A stretch of 64,000 bases of DNA from Paragonimus westermani (Eukaryota > Platyhelminthes > Trematoda > Plagiorchiida > Troglotrematidae). The position numbers and the translations under genes were made by a program. Each line of letters begins with the position of its first letter. Position 1 is the first letter of the stretch. The notes beneath the pieces are model-generated. The model was not told the origin of the DNA and did not search any database. It saw only the letters and a program-made list of their open reading frames with translations. Positions 12,516 to 26,219 of the stretch are shown in pieces. The stretch spans positions 72,430 through 136,429 of the forward strand of contig QNGE01000755.1 of NCBI GenBank assembly GCA_008508345.1. Reading direction: 5' to 3'.

Positions 12516-15500
12516 GTGTGAGGGAAAATCAATAAGGTTTTGATTTCCCAAGTATACGGGCCAACAGCTAAGACCTTCAGGCCTAGACTACTTACACATT
12601 TCGTATTGCGATAAAATTAACAGTTTGATGGTCGTTTCAGATCTCTTCTCGATTGCATTATTCCTTTGCACTGAGTTTCGAGTTCGTTTGTCAGGTCAAT
12701 AAGTCACATCTGGGTACGGTAGATTTTCTTCTCTGATCCAAGTGGATTTAGTGCTGTTTTTCACATTGAGACAGGTGGGCGGATGTCAGCTTTTTTCATC
12801 ATAGCCCTTGTTGGCATTCTTGAATCTTTAATCATAAAATTACCTGTACTAAGCGGTTCATCATTATTCACTGGTACTCGTATGAAAGGTCTTATTGTTT
12901 TCCAAAGAATAACACAATTTCTGGCCAGTCAAAAATATTCCTGTGAACTGTATATTGCAAATAGTTTATAGTGCGAATTTTCCGTTCAGTAATGGAAGTA
13001 GTTGATGGGTACTCAACAAAGCGTGAAGGTGATCGGTGGTTACAATCACCAGCGGAAAATCTTCAGACTATTAGTTGAGGTGAAGAGCACTCAAACTCGA
13101 GCACACCAGCCGCATGTAAAATTTCCGGCTAGCATACCTTGAACAGGAACATCAAATTTCAGTCTTACTCATGTTAGAGCTTATTAAGAGCTCATATCTT
13201 CACCATAATTATGATTTGAACTCTGGCGACACTTTCATGAGACAGCTGTGTTGACCATTGTGTGTTTAGCTTAACGTCAGTTACGGTGAAGCTATTGCGT
13301 CAAAACACTCAATTTTGTTTGAGACATGAAATCAACAATGGTCATTTTCAAGTGACCACTATTATCTATCTTATGCCCAAGTGGTGCAGAACGATCTATT
13401 GTTCGCGTGACCCTCATTCTCAGCGCACGGGCTGCCTGCTGCTCAACTCTCGCTTATACAAGGTTCATTCCCTTCAAAAGCGTGCGTCCGCTTGTATATT
13501 CGAACAGCAAAACGCCTGACTAGTCAGAAGATGAACTCAGATTTTCTTGTGTATTTATAGGTTTTTTGCTGCCATCCAGTTTGCCGTTGTCCGCTATTCA
13601 AAACAGAGGATGAACAGATTGAAAATGATGTTTTTATTCGCTGTTGTGCCAAATTAGCCGAACCAAATTGCTTTCATTTTAGGTAATGTCCGTCAACTAC
13701 CCAGTTTCCGAACAACTAATTCGCGCACGAAGGAGAATTTCGTAGCCCAAGGCAACTAATCATATTCGGAACAGCGAATCCCACATGCTGTAGGCACATC
13801 CAATATGTTCTGACAGTTTACTAAAGACAATTTATTTCGATATCGATGAATAAATGTGGGCGAAATCAATTTCTTGCAACTTGAAACAAAAAGAGTGAAC
13901 TGTAATGTGCAAACTGCCTCAGGAGTTAATGATCTCGTGCATTCTCGTCAATCAGAACCAAAAAATAACAACTGACTGGAGTAGAACTAAGCTTTTCTTG
14001 CTTGCCTGTATCAAACTAGTCTTGTAAACAATAGGATGGGCGATTGCAATTAGTGGTCATATGCTTTTGATAACGTTTATGCAACGTTTGATTTATTACG
14101 ATTTAAAAAAGTCATGTTACTCTACGAGATCCATGCTGAATCTACAAACCCCTAAGTTCTTTGGCCATTGAAAAAAGAGGGAGCAGATTGCTTATGAATT
14201 TTTGATTTCGTATTGGTCGTGGTGCAGGAAGGGTTACACGCTGTGCATAGACAAAGAAGGCAGATTTTGCATGCGAAAAATTGAGTGGAAATGGAAGCTT
14301 TTTCTCACAAATTTCCAATAAACCGAAGTCAAATGAAACAGTCGATAAGACCTAACGGATAGAAACGAAAAAACTAAACTTACACAAATATCCGACAACA
14401 GAATGTAAGCTGACATGCAGATGCGCGTAAGTATCTGATGATTTGCATGAATACGTCAAGGAGGCCGATAGAACAATAACTCCAGATTACTTCAGCGTGT
14501 ATGTTGATTGCATTGTGCCGGCCGGCATAATAACGCAGAGTGGAACAATGCAATGTAGAATTAACCGATTCTAACTAAAACAAAGCTTTGTCTGCATACT
14601 TTTCCGTTCCTCTGTAACAGTAGCTTAACCGAACGACTCCTCAACCACTTGGTTCTGACCGTTGAAACGGTAGCTGATAGCTGGCAACCAGGTGTATAAG
14701 CAGTTTTATAAGTTTGATCTAAGTCTCGGGGATGCCTGAGGTTAGTCGAAAAACCGATGTATTAAATGTTAGCAGTTCTGGGTAAGAATACATTCTTTGT
14801 TCGTTTCTACCAGGGCACTGTTAGGAGCAATGTGACGCGAAATTACCGAAAATGGGATCGTGTGATGGCGCTTTCGATGAGGCTGTACGTCATAGGGAAT
14901 ATTTCACGATGGGACGATCACGGTTTCTCTGTAGCAGGTTTAGTCACTAGTGTTCACGTTACGATGATTGTCGCCCATCTAGACTAAAAGGAGTTTGTTC
15001 AAAGTGGTGTTAGTGGGTCTAGATTGTAAGCCAAACTCTTCAATTAATGACTACCTGCAAAAGTGCAAGCATAGGTCTGATGGCTGATGTGGATGCCACT
15101 GCATTTAGAGAAGTAGTACGGTAAATTGTTACCTGTGCATGACTAAGTAGAATACTAACACTTTCTAGAGTGTAGCGTTACGCGTAATTGTCGTAAAGTT
15201 ACACTGTGGCTTCAGTACTGGTCGGTATGTCAGAAATAAATGGAACAGAGCCGATGATCCAGATTGACCGTAGCAATAAAAACTGCAAGCAGATGATAGC
15301 CAGGCCGATAACTGAACGATGAGTCTAAGTTCCTCCAGTCTATCGTTAGTCACCTATACAACGATCTTGTGAAATCATATTGGTTTGGCTTTCTTAACGG
15401 TGTAAAATTGTCAACTCAGTCATGTGTTGACTAAAAGTATGGTTCGACTCAGCATTCGACTGTGATTTGCAACCTTGATTACAGTTACGAGTTATTAATG

Positions 15501-18500
15501 AGCTTGTGTTATATGAATCTCTCCTATCAAGGCTACTTTCAATTCGTTTGTGAATCAGTAACAAACTATTTGTGCCCTCAAGAAATAATTCGGGGCAATT
15601 TGCGTTACTTTACACAGCAATGAAAATAAATTCAGTGGTGAATACTTTCCTACATCCTGTCTGAATGAGTCTTTGTGAGGAGTCCACCTGTTACTAAACC
15701 AGTGAAGCAAGAATATCTATTCCTGAAAGTATAACGAATATTGTTGGAACTTCTGAATTCGAAGTTCACTTGCGACACTTAAAACTGGAAACGCTTTAGA
15801 GTTGAATTTCGGTAGCTTGGTTACAGCTCAAATGAACAAGTATGTCACTTGAGTAATGTCTTCTAACCGGTTTTAGGTTCCCAGATTTGTGTTTTTGATC
15901 GTATCACACAAGCTGACCGTACCTTTGGCCTCTCTTCTCACTTTGCCATAAACAATATTGAGTTCACCCACATTTTCCTATGAAATCTTTGCTAGTTCGT
16001 CAACCGGTTCTCCTTAAAACAGGTGTGATTTTATATTGCCAGTTGATATGATTACCTCCATCCAGGTTACTTCGTCATTACAATATTGAATCGAGTATTT
16101 CAGTCCAATGGTTCGTTCGATGAGGCATCTCGGGATTCACGGCCTTCTATTGGATGGTAAGATCTGCTATAAAACATTACTTATCAGTAGCTACCCAGGT
16201 TGATTTGAGTCAAAGGACATGCCATCGTTACCACATTTATCTGGGCTCCAACTACAGCGTAGTCGGCATTAGCATGAGCCTCCAGATCTACATTTTGTTC
16301 GTCGCAAGAAGTAGCTTCACAAATATAGCAAACCAAAATTGTACTACACTGAATATACCCGGAATGATCCGAAAGTTTTGAAGTGTTGGTCATTTCTGCC
16401 ATGCTAATGAACCTGTAGTCAGAGCAACAGTGTTCTCAACCTAAAAAATATCTGGTGTAGTTGTTAACACATTTAGGTTAGCCGGATTCCAGTACTCTTT
16501 CCTCCTGCCTCCGGACGATAAGAATTTTGACTCACTAACTGCGGGATTTATGAGAATCAAGTTCCAAGCTGTTGTGGTCAGTGACGACAAAAACATGCAG
16601 TAAACTTAAAGATGTGTTTAGCAAGAATTACGGACATGGACAGCAATCTGAAGATCATAGTACACATCTTACGACGTTAATTAAAACATTCACCAGGCCA
16701 GTTAGGAATTGTTCATTTCTCACACAGAAGTCTTCAAACTAGAGATTAGGCGAAGGGCTATGACATCCACCTGTTGATTATCTTAAATCTATGGATGTGG
16801 GGAAATACGGCATTTGGAAGTCGAACTCCAGCGTTTATAATGTTTGTAAATCATGGACCATCTCAACTGCACTGATTAATACTTTCTTACGTAAGTCATA
16901 AAAACTTGCCCTATGAATATGGTATAACCTTCGCTACGAATGCACAGCATCAATAAGCTGTTGTGTACCTCATATCATTCACAGTGACCCAATCTCGCTA
17001 ACAGCATCTTTCGTTTAATTTTCATGGTATGTGGTTGTGACAGATTGGCTAGAGTAATGATATGCTGCGAGGCAAGAGGTACTTCTACTGATCTATTTTA
17101 CATTTTTCACTTACGGTGCACTAAGGATTTTCGCCGAAAATCGACAGTACAACTTTGTCCCTTAACTCGACTGTTACTTTAGCCGTTTCGTCCGAACGTG
17201 TCATTAGTTGGATGTGACGCGATTGGAACGATGTACAACATGAACGGGCTCAAGAAAATATTGAAAATATGTTGGAAGCAAAGGGTAGGCAGAAGTAATA
17301 TATTACTATGAACAGTATTACTAAAATTCCTCGTCATAAAACTTTTGGGACCAGTGGAAACAGAATGTGTTACAGATTTTGTTTAGGTAAACGCTGATAC
17401 TACCATTGCGCAGGTTTCAACAGAACTTCCCGAAATACTTGCCAATGATCACTTTTATGTACTGAATAGCAAAGTAGCAAAGAAGGCACAATCCGATTGA
17501 TCTTCGGGCCAGCGGCATCACGATAAACATGGGAACAGTAACCATGGTTAGTAAAAAGAATCGATCGACGGAGGTTACACAGCCTGGTTACCGTTTTCAT
17601 ATTTAATGTTTTGTAATTAATTCCATGACCAGCCACAGAATGCAAGTCGTTTCATCTGCGTTGCTGTCCTCTTTGTTTCACCGGACGTTTTCGAACGGTC
17701 CGATGCTGTGAGTTGGCAAAGTTATTGAACTAATGAGTAGAGAGCCGTTTGATTGTGCAACGACAAAACTGTGTTCACGCTAAAACTGCGCTCCAATGTT
17801 TGTGGTAACGTGTAAATCAGGATTAAATTTGCTTCCCACCAACATATAAACTGGACAACGTGAAATAGACTACGTTTAACATCTGGTTTTTACCCAATAA
17901 ACTAGACATCGGTGACCATTACGGACATCATGGTGGAGTATTCATTCTACTGATATCTACAGTGACGCTATAAAGAACTCATTGAAAATGTACTGGCTCC
18001 AGGATAGCTTATAAATGTTGATGTAGTGCAATTTGTTGCTTAAAACTATTCACCAAATCAGCTTGCCGTTGACCTTTAGAACGAGTGAGCTCCCAAGATC
18101 CAACTGATCAAGAACAAGAAAAAGACTATATCGGTCGATCGTTTCCAGACATGAACGTAAAACGCCTAAATATATAAATTATACAGGTGGCAAGTGTAAT
18201 GATTTTCATGATGTTTAGACTACAGACTAAGGAAGTGGCTTGTGTTTCCATAGGGTTTTGTGAGATTTTTTCATGATCACTGTTCCAAAGGACGCGCGCT
18301 TCAGTTAGCAATGAGTAACCTGGGTGAATTACGTTGAACACAACCGAAATTTGGTGGCAGACTTCGGATCAACGTGTGCCTTATAATCACCCCACTGCGC
18401 GGATGTGCATGAAACTTAAACTCCCCTCTTGTTAAGATAGTTAGTGTGTGTTTCCCGTCGTCTTAACTACGATTTCCATTCCGGCCGTCCATCTTATGAG

Positions 18501-21500
18501 ATAAATACACTAACAACTGCGAAAACGGGTGATAAGAGTGCCCTACGTCACACACTGTCGAATCGCAGCGATTAAGCACTTGGTCACATTTCTCAGTGGT
18601 TAGTATTCCTCGGGATGAGACATGGTAATTGTCCTTGTAAATGACTTGGAGTCCATAATAGAGTTGTTACTGTCTGGACTCAAATGGTAAGTTTCATTCA
18701 TTTTCTCAAGGAAACCTGTCAGTTGTAGTTTTGCACTCCGGTGGAAGTGGCCGCGTAGTCAGGTATGGGAATTTAGTCCAAAGTAACTTGAGAGTGATAG
18801 TGCAGTGGCCAACACGATATCCCAGGATAACGGACCTCAGAGCCCTGGACTGGAAAGGATAAACCCTGATATTGAGATCGAAATAACACAAAACTGGAGT
18901 GAAACGCCTCTTTTTAAAAAGGATTGGATGGACAGGCTATTTGAACGCAAGGACCACAGTCAAGCGTGAGTTGTGTTCGACCTGTACCAGTTAAAATAAG
19001 TCAAGTATACTATCATAATTCAGAGCTATAAGAGACCACAGAGAACAAGGCTGTGAGTAGTTCTTAAATGCTGGGCGATTCATGTTTCAAAAGTTAGCTT
19101 AGTGCAACGGACATGTCTTACAATACAGCTGGCTCTAGCTTGAGCATAACCTACACGTAGTTTATAGTGACTTGTTACATTTAACCTAATGTAATGTTGG
19201 GCTTGCAATCAAATGTGTCCCGCAGAATTATTTTGCTATTTAACATGTCTATTTATCTGCAAATTTGCTGGCTTCCACATGAGCAAAAGTCGACGCTTTT
19301 CGCAATAACTAATACTGGTTAAATTTTACGATGCGGTGAACGATTTCGGGAAAAAAACCTTGTGATTTATAGTGCATATCGTGGAACCGTACCTGGTTGT
19401 TCACACGAACAACCTGTGCTAAACGTCCTATGGAGCCCCAGACCGTACACCATGCTAACTTAGTCTTTTTCTAATGTGAAGTAAACAGCATTCAAACATT
19501 GTAGACTGCAGTGTTGTTCCTATCCCTATATTGTACAGGATCAGTTGTTTTGCACTCGTGATTAAAGTACATGAGTGAAAGGTCAGTGAATAGCAGCATA
19601 CAATTTTTCCTATTGGTTGCCTGACGTTTATTGACCGAAATCACTGATAACGTCGTGAACGACTTTTCTGTCCAATGTTTCCGAATCAAATGATCAATGG
19701 ATATTTTCCTCATGGTGTACACACTTTCAACTAATCCAGAAATAGCATATTTTTACTGACGAAGTTATGTAAATTCAACATGATTACATCTTACACAGTC
19801 ATATCATTTAGATCTTGGATTCGGAGGCTCCGCGAGTTACTTTGTTTTCCTTATCTAGACGGGAACGAGTTTTGTATCCTCACGACACTGTATTGTCTCT
19901 AATGGTAGTAATTATCCGACGACTTTTGAGGACAGGGATGGTTTTTTCTTACACACTTCGAACTGAAGAAATAACCACCGTTATCCCATTTTGAAAGAGC
20001 TATGTTTCGTTAAACAGTGGTTGTATCTGTTCAGATGAAGTCAAGAAATTTTTACGTTAAAAGTATTAAAAACATTTCGTATCGACCGAAAACTCAGTTG
20101 CCGAATCTGGAAGTCGGTCACAAAGGTGTCAATATAAGGCTAACAACGAGTCTCTTAGTGGGAAAAAAATCACAATCTTAATACAGGTGTTGTCATGACA
20201 ATCAATCGATGTCGGTATGCGGCTGAAGATGGCCTTCTTCTCTAAATGAAGCGGGAAATTATCCGCTAATACATCTAGTTTGTTTAAGTTATTAAAACTG
20301 GCTAGTCGACCATGGTTTTGTTCTTTCTAAAACTAAAGTTTATCTGTTAACAGAGTGATGGGTAGGTCGGTTATGGGAAGCCAAGTGTAGTGACACTGAT
20401 TTGAAGACAAATCGGTGGTCTACAACCTCAACCGAACTAACATTTCACATGTCAGTACGCTTTTCAGCAACGGTTGAGTTTTATTAAAAGTCTTAACAAC
20501 CATTTCGAGATTGTGTGCATCGGTCCTATCGTCTACAAATAGGTCGCATCAGAGCAAGTCCTCCTGGGGCTGTTAAACGAAACAGTACCCAAAAAGAACT
20601 TGTAAAGCAGGAATTTTGCGATGGCAGTGCTTTGGGAAATTTTGCTGGTGAGCATAACAGTGCGAACAGGAACTTGGAATTTTTCGCTAAAGTATTTGTA
20701 GAGCTGACGAACATTGTTCATTTTTACTGTGTAAATTTATCCGTGCACACTTGCACACAATGTAACCACCAATTAACTAAGAATGGACTCACCAGCACTG
20801 TGCAACTTCAGAATCGGCGATTTTGTTGAAGAACTCAGTAGGATGGACAAGGATTGGCATCCAATGCGTCACAGGTAAATGGTACACACACGTCCTGGTG
20901 TCCGTCTAATATCTACTGATAATGTTTGTACATAGGGTGACTATCAAAATTTCCCCCGATCGTCATTGGGATGATGCACTGATATATGTGTACAGACAAC
21001 ATACTGTGTCGTTTTGATCACCATTTCTTGGTCCGGTTAATTTTTCTGCTGATATAAACACCTGCTCGAAACATTCCCAATTTAGAGGACGCACTTTCGG
21101 AAAATCTGGACTTCGACCGGATTCGAATTAACGAGAAAAATTGCGCACCCAAAGGCAACAAACGTCCATGCAATTGAGCTAAGTACCCCCCTTGACAATT
21201 CAAAAATTTACGGATGTAGGCGTTCATCTACCCACGCAATTGTCTCATCAGCCATCCAGGAAATGATCGGGGTACTTCGTTGTCACGGTAGGATTCCTTA
21301 AACGGTTCACATGGGAATCATCCACTACTACTCTTAAGCTGTCACCATGGCTTCGCAGCCCAGGTGGTTGGGCATTCTTCGTGTTTAGGCGTGTTGTTTC
21401 TGCCGCAGATTCAAACACAGAAGAAGCGTAGATGTTTTCCTTTCGAAACAATTCCTAATTAGTAAACGTGTCAACCCATTTGTTATTGATACTCTCATGG

Positions 21501-23510
21501 CTGATACATAAAAATGATACTAGAACGTAACCGTAATCGCCGACGCTGATCGGACAAGCTTTCAGATTTGGATAATCTGACTGATACTTTCACGTGCACT
21601 TTTGATGGGGTGAAGATGAACCTATAAAGTGATGAGTTAGCATGCACACACGCTAAAGGTTTTTAAGTAGACGAATTTTCTAGAAAGTCGCTTCTCGTGC
21701 GTTATAGCACACTTTAAAAAATGGTCAGATGCTTTGTTTAAGGTTGATTTTCCAATGAATGATGCGACATGTTGTACACTACTATTGACTGTAGGCATTG
21801 TTCTGGCTCAATTATTTATTCAGAGCACTTAAGCTTTCGCTTGTAGTCTTCTATTTCGTTCTATTTGACTGTACATTGATGAAAAACTGCACTTCTGGAA
21901 AGCATCTAATTTTCAAAACACATCCGGCTTTCAAATAACTTGCATTTTAACAAACATCTTTGGGTAAGCAAGTGGAGTATGGATGTTTCTTTGCGAAAAA
22001 TGTGCAATTCTTTCCATTCGATTCACTTCGTTTACAAGGGGGCTGCATTTAATCGCATGCAGTCGGGAATTTCTCCGCCTGATCAAAAAATCTATAATTG
22101 GTTCACTTTTTGTTTCGAAATGAAAATCTGGTTTTTTGATGCAGATAGCCCCGTTAGCTAATCCCGGCCGGCCGATCAGACCGGGTAGGAACGTGACCAA
22201 ACATCAGTTCGATTATTACTTGACCCCATGATTGGACACTCTAAAAGTACCGTTCTCCTGTTCTTTAGTAAAGGTCGAGCAGTTTGTCACAATATTTTCT
22301 ATCTGGTTTCAGATACATCCCGCCCCAAGAAGTCAGACCGGCAGGGTGGTCAACAGTCTTTCTCTTCGCTTTCAGAGATACGGACATAAACCGATCGAAC
22401 AACCCAATTTCCTCAACATATGGATATTGATTCTAGGGACGTAACAGTAAGATGAAGCTTATTATAGTGATGCGGTTAATATATACATGCTAAAAGTAGG
22501 AGCATCATTCCGTATAGGGAGGGCGTGGACTATGTTTAGTAATGTTGAACAGAGCTTACTTTTGTTTACATCTTTTACCAACACTGTAAGTTTGAATATT
22601 GACTTTACCTCAATGCACGTGAATCGCCTGATTGTTGATTCATCAAAACATTTTTCATGAATTATAGATTCCTTGTGCAGACACGTCCAGTTTTTCTGTC
22701 ACACATGACTGTGTCGTACCCTCTCATTTTACCATACTGTGCCACCTTATGTGGATCAAAATGTACAAAGACTAGAATTAGCGTTATAGTAAGGGTGATG
22801 ATCATCCCCTTAAGGTGGACTGTGAGGAGTCATTTGGTAATAGTGAAGTCACCAGCTGTACGTTGTACTTATCTACACACTAATCAACACAGTGTGTTAT
22901 TATTAAGTAATCCCGATACAGAAATTCCCCATTTTAGTTTTGGTACGACATTATCGACCTTCGGTCAGACCTGTCATTGCTTTTAGACTCATTCACAATT
23001 TGACACTGAACAGATCATGTTAAGTGTGCTAGGGGATAAACTGTGCTTCCTTATAAATCCACTTACATTGAAAAGTAGATAACTATGTCCACTTTATTCT
23101 GTTTACATATATTGTGCTAGTATCATATCACGTACTTAACCTACACTGCGTCGTTTTCGTTATTCACACAGTCAGTTAAAAGTTTGTTCTTCTGATTTCT
23201 TGTACTTTATAACCTTGCGAAGTGCGCCATATTTCATTGACCCACCACAAGAAAAATGTGCCCAGCCCCTGGTTGAATAGCTTAATGTTCAAGATATGTT
23301 TATACATTCCGCAGATTCCGGCCATGGCAGTAAACGATTGGTCAGCTTAGTGAATCGGAGTCCTGAACATGCGAGCTTTTTACTTCATGGTCGGAAGGTG
23401 TGTACTGGGAATTGATAGTCTAATGAATAGCTTAAGTAAATACAGGCACACTTGACTAAACTATCGTTGATAAAAAAATAAACGGATGCAGTACGAAAGT
23501 CACGGAATGA
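12516..23510. other. No gene recognised
   Basis: About 11 kb with no recognisable gene. The longest frame (20515-20829, plus, 104 codons) lies where both minus-strand alternatives are also open, and its peptide shows no motif. The frame at 22657-22986 (109 codons) is likewise anonymous. Two close acceptor-like sites (near 22312 and 22375) lack a supporting exon. No RNA genes or clear mobile elements seen. Confidence 0.45.
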
Positions 23511-23519
23511 GAGCAGGTT

Positions 23520-23848
23520 ACGGCAGCGACAGAATTGGACTCAGAAAATGTTCACGGGTGTTCGGGATGGCCATCACAATAATCTAATTCGGCAGTGTCT
23601 GAGAGGCAAAAGTGTTGCGGAGTCACCTTGGATTGCTGTAGCGTGATCGGAGCTGCGAAGATGTTCATAATACGATGGAGATGAAATCTGAATGAAGGTT
23701 ACGTCTGGTGTTGTGAAACGACTGCCTAAACAGACAAGAGAGCAGACGGGTTTGTACTCGATTTTGAAAACACGTCGAGACTGTTGCAAATCCGTTGCTG
23801 TGAAAAACTGAATCCTCTTTATTTACTGAGAATAAGAAGTAATTTTCA
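23520..23848 (-). repeat. Probable 3' LTR region of the Ty3/gypsy element
   Basis: This lies directly downstream, in the minus sense, of the degraded pol gene and just past a polypurine run. Read on the minus strand it starts TGAAAATTAC and contains an AATAAA signal (plus-strand TTTATT at 23818-23823), as an LTR would. A 5' LTR partner was not found because the element is truncated upstream, so the LTR ends cannot be fixed from this copy. Confidence 0.35.
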
Positions 23849-23849
23849 G

Positions 23850-23860
23850 CCCCCCTGTCC
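23850..23860 (-). other. Polypurine tract of the Ty3/gypsy element
   Basis: The minus strand reads GGACAGGGGGG, one base before the TG dinucleotide taken as the LTR start. A purine run there is the expected plus-strand primer site of an LTR retrotransposon. Position relative to pol supports the call. Confidence 0.4.
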
Positions 23861-23958
23861 AATTATTTATGAAAAATAAATGTTCCGTACTAGTCTGATG
23901 AACAAGAATGAGTGATACAAAAACTGTCAACAGAAAATGAGCTGGCAAAATAATGTGT

Positions 23959-24329
23959 CTATCGGAACGCGTGGTTGGACGGCATAAGAACTAATGGGAG
24001 AGGAGGACGGTTATGTCGCATGCGTTTATCTGATAGACAGACGGGGACAAAGTGTTCTTTCATCATTGCAGCCAGTTGCGGTGAAGGAATTGGGTGGGTT
24101 AAGTGCTTCAAACTTTCATGGTTCACCTGCATGCCTGGAGGGCTGGGAAGGAATTTCCTGATGCACGTCGGCGTAGGCCGGTTCGGATCCACCAATACTC
24201 ACAGTAGCATGCCTTACGGAACACTCGATTTTGAAAACTGTCAGTTCGTAAGGTTACTTTGAATAGACCGTAGTAAGTTGGTTGAATTGAGCTCTGAACT
24301 GTGTCGCAGCGAAGAGAACATGAGTACAA
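23959..24329 (-). pseudogene. Ty3/gypsy pol C-terminal tail (broken)
   Basis: Two overlapping minus-strand frames continue pol after the integrase. The first (24123-24329) has QPTYYGLFKVTLRTDSFQ, matching the usual 'PYDGPFKVL.RTDK.F' block that follows gypsy integrase cores in flukes. The second (23959-24195) carries a proline-rich tail. The frame breaks between the two, in the stretch where the conserved 'VSIDRLKPA' block should lie. The first part shares the integrase frame but is separated from it by stops. Non-functional. Confidence 0.5.
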
Positions 24330-24350
24330 GTCACCAAGCCCTTGTTCTGT

Positions 24351-24998
24351 TTAGGCCGAGAATTCTGTCTGGTTGGAACAGTACGGAACCCTCCCGCTGC
24401 ACGCACAGTTCAACAGATCCAGCGAATTTTGCGTGTTTTGGTCGAAAAGATCACGTGGAAGACGGAATGTCGTTCCTTGGACCACTTCAATGGGTAAACT
24501 TCGTGTGCCTTCTTTAAGGAGGGGTCTGTTGCTCAATAAGATGAACGGTAAGCGGTCCGCGCAATTCTGCAACGACTGCGCCATGAGCAGTGCTTTCGAA
24601 TACTCGTAGAATCTTTCAACCATCCCATTCGAATTATGGTGGTATGCATTCGTCCTGAGGCATCCATAGACCAGAAGATGGGGTAAACTGCAAAAGAGGG
24701 CTGACTGAAATGGCAGAACGCTGTCTGTGTTGATAATCAGAGGGGTGCCCCAGTTGACGATCCAGTGTTTGAGCAACGTTCTGGCGACCGTTTCGGACGA
24801 AGTCTTTCTGAGAAGAGCTGCAACAAGCCATCGCATAAATATGCCGGCGCATGTTAATAAGAACGTTTTACCAGCTGATGGAGGTAGTGAGTCAAACGAA
24901 TGAACATGAACATTAGAACAACGTGTGCCTGGAGTAAGGAAGTCCTTTTGGGAGGTGATGTACGACGATACATATTGCGCCTGCGGCAATGAAGGCAC
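24351..24998 (-). pseudogene. Ty3/gypsy integrase core (degraded, CsRn1-like)
   Basis: The longest retroelement frame in the window: 215 codons. Family landmarks are clear: VARTLLKHWIVNWGTPLIIN, then TDSVLPFQSALF, then NAYHHNSNGMVERFY. The second catalytic Asp (INTD) and the catalytic Glu (GMVERF) remain. The first catalytic Asp, expected in 'TCVDRFTRW', is replaced: the sequence reads LTCAGIFMRW. The wording closely resembles integrases of the CsRn1 group of trematode gypsy elements (from general knowledge of the family). It sits between RNase H upstream and the pol tail downstream. Inactive by its substitutions and by frame breaks on both sides. Confidence 0.8.
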
Positions 24999-25380
24999 AA
25001 TTCAGTTCACCAACACATGTTTTGTTCACACTTGAATGGACATAACCAGCACCGATTTATGTGGGCCTGGAGAGGGACAAATAATCTATGTGAGGAGAAG
25101 TGAGTCGACAGAGAGGAATAGGTGGAATTGGACATGGAATCCCGGTAAAAATATCATATACAATAATGGATTCAGAAGAACTCAAGGTAATACAGAAACA
25201 TTGCAAATGGACAGAAATTCGGGTTTATATCATTGATTTTTGGCAGTTCTCCCCAGGCTTCTATCTTGCGGTAGCATGTAGTCTTGAGAACGCATTAGAA
25301 ACACGATTGAAGATTTCGTCGATTTGTCGCTTTTACGTTTCAAGTTGGGCTATAAATCTGAGGTGTTGAATTTCGGAGAT

Positions 25381-25835
25381 GGTTTACTCTAATTAGTGTT
25401 GAAGGCCTAGAGTAGAGGTTTGTGTTCTGTTAAGAAGGTGATGTTCTTTTCTTCCAAAAAATGACGACAATGTCAACTGTACAAATCGATGGTCAGCGGC
25501 TCACGACTAAAGGTGCTATAGCTCAATTCATCACACTACTGAGGCACTGCGCCGACACCAGGATTAAACACATCAGTTGAAATAACCAGATGAGCACTCG
25601 TTTCGGGGTTGAAATGAAAGACTGCCCTCGAGTTGTTGAGTGGTTTGTTCACGTTCAACGCTTTTATCCCCTGAATGCTTAAAATACCGCTCCTTTCAGA
25701 ACTGCGCAGTAGACCGTTTGGCGGTTTGGGAAGTTGTGTGCAGTGATGAATGAATGATTGGTGATAGTGGACCATTCCACTAACCTGTTCAAGCTTAAGT
25801 AAATCAAGACTGGGATATTCCTGCAACGCTTGCAC
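25381..25835 (-). pseudogene. Ty3/gypsy RT connection and RNase H (broken)
   Basis: The upper part (25536-25835, 99 codons) contains SGMVHYHQSFIHHCTQL, the gypsy 'LGMVNFYRRFIPHCAQL' connection block, then VISTDVFNPGVGAVPQ, the RNase H 'TDAS..GVGAVL' block with its Asp. Past several stops the minus strand still reads YSTFSREPLTIDLYS, HCRHFLEEKN and FLTEHKPLL, matching 'YSTFGRELLAIYLAIRHFRYFLEGR...FTDHKPL'. The RT frame just upstream is out of register by one base. Between here and the integrase (25000-25380) only faint pol similarity remains. Confidence 0.7.
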
Positions 25836-25842
25836 TTGGTGT

Positions 25843-26215
25843 CTAGGGGGTTTGTGCTACTTGTGTCTTTAAAATATCTAGGAGATTCAAGCGGCGAAAC
25901 ACAAAAATACACCTTGCCAAGTTGGTGGATATCCCGAGATCATGCAAGTAACTTCCACTCTCACTGTCAATTTGTGATTGCGATAAGTCATTATCAAGCA
26001 AACGGAGGCTGCTTATCCTGTAACCATAGTTGGTTCTAAAGCTCACAGAACGAGTGATGATGAAGACAACCAGTAGCGAATCTAACGAGTAGAATGAGAA
26101 GTTGAACGGGTGACGGCAAATACCAAACGTCTTAGGTATATTTTCAGTCTGGTTCGCTGGCAAGAGGATGTGGTGCAACCGTGTTCGATCGGTCAAATCT
26201 TACAACAATCAGCTT
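25843..26215 (-). pseudogene. Ty3/gypsy reverse transcriptase with internal deletion
   Basis: The frame reads HHILLPANQTENIPKTFG (family: 'YHQIPVA..DIPKTA..TPFG') and then jumps to HPFNFSFYSLDSLLVVF (family: 'PF.FVYLDDLLVAS'). About 45 residues normally lying between, including the 'MPFGLRNA' motif, are missing. The catalytic YLDD is changed to SLDS. Further on, LGISTNLARCIFVF matches the 'GL.LN.AKCVFG' block. Similarity starts at about 26215 (SKLIVV for 'SKIDLV'); RT fingers, protease and gag are absent. A dead, 5'-truncated copy. Confidence 0.7.
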
Positions 26216-26219
26216 GGAT

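Noticed and set aside
20515..20829. 104-codon plus-strand frame
   Set aside because: Two minus-strand frames are equally open, the peptide has no motif and no splice or expression signal supports it.
22657..22986. 109-codon plus-strand frame
   Set aside because: No domain, composition like its non-coding surroundings, no splice context.
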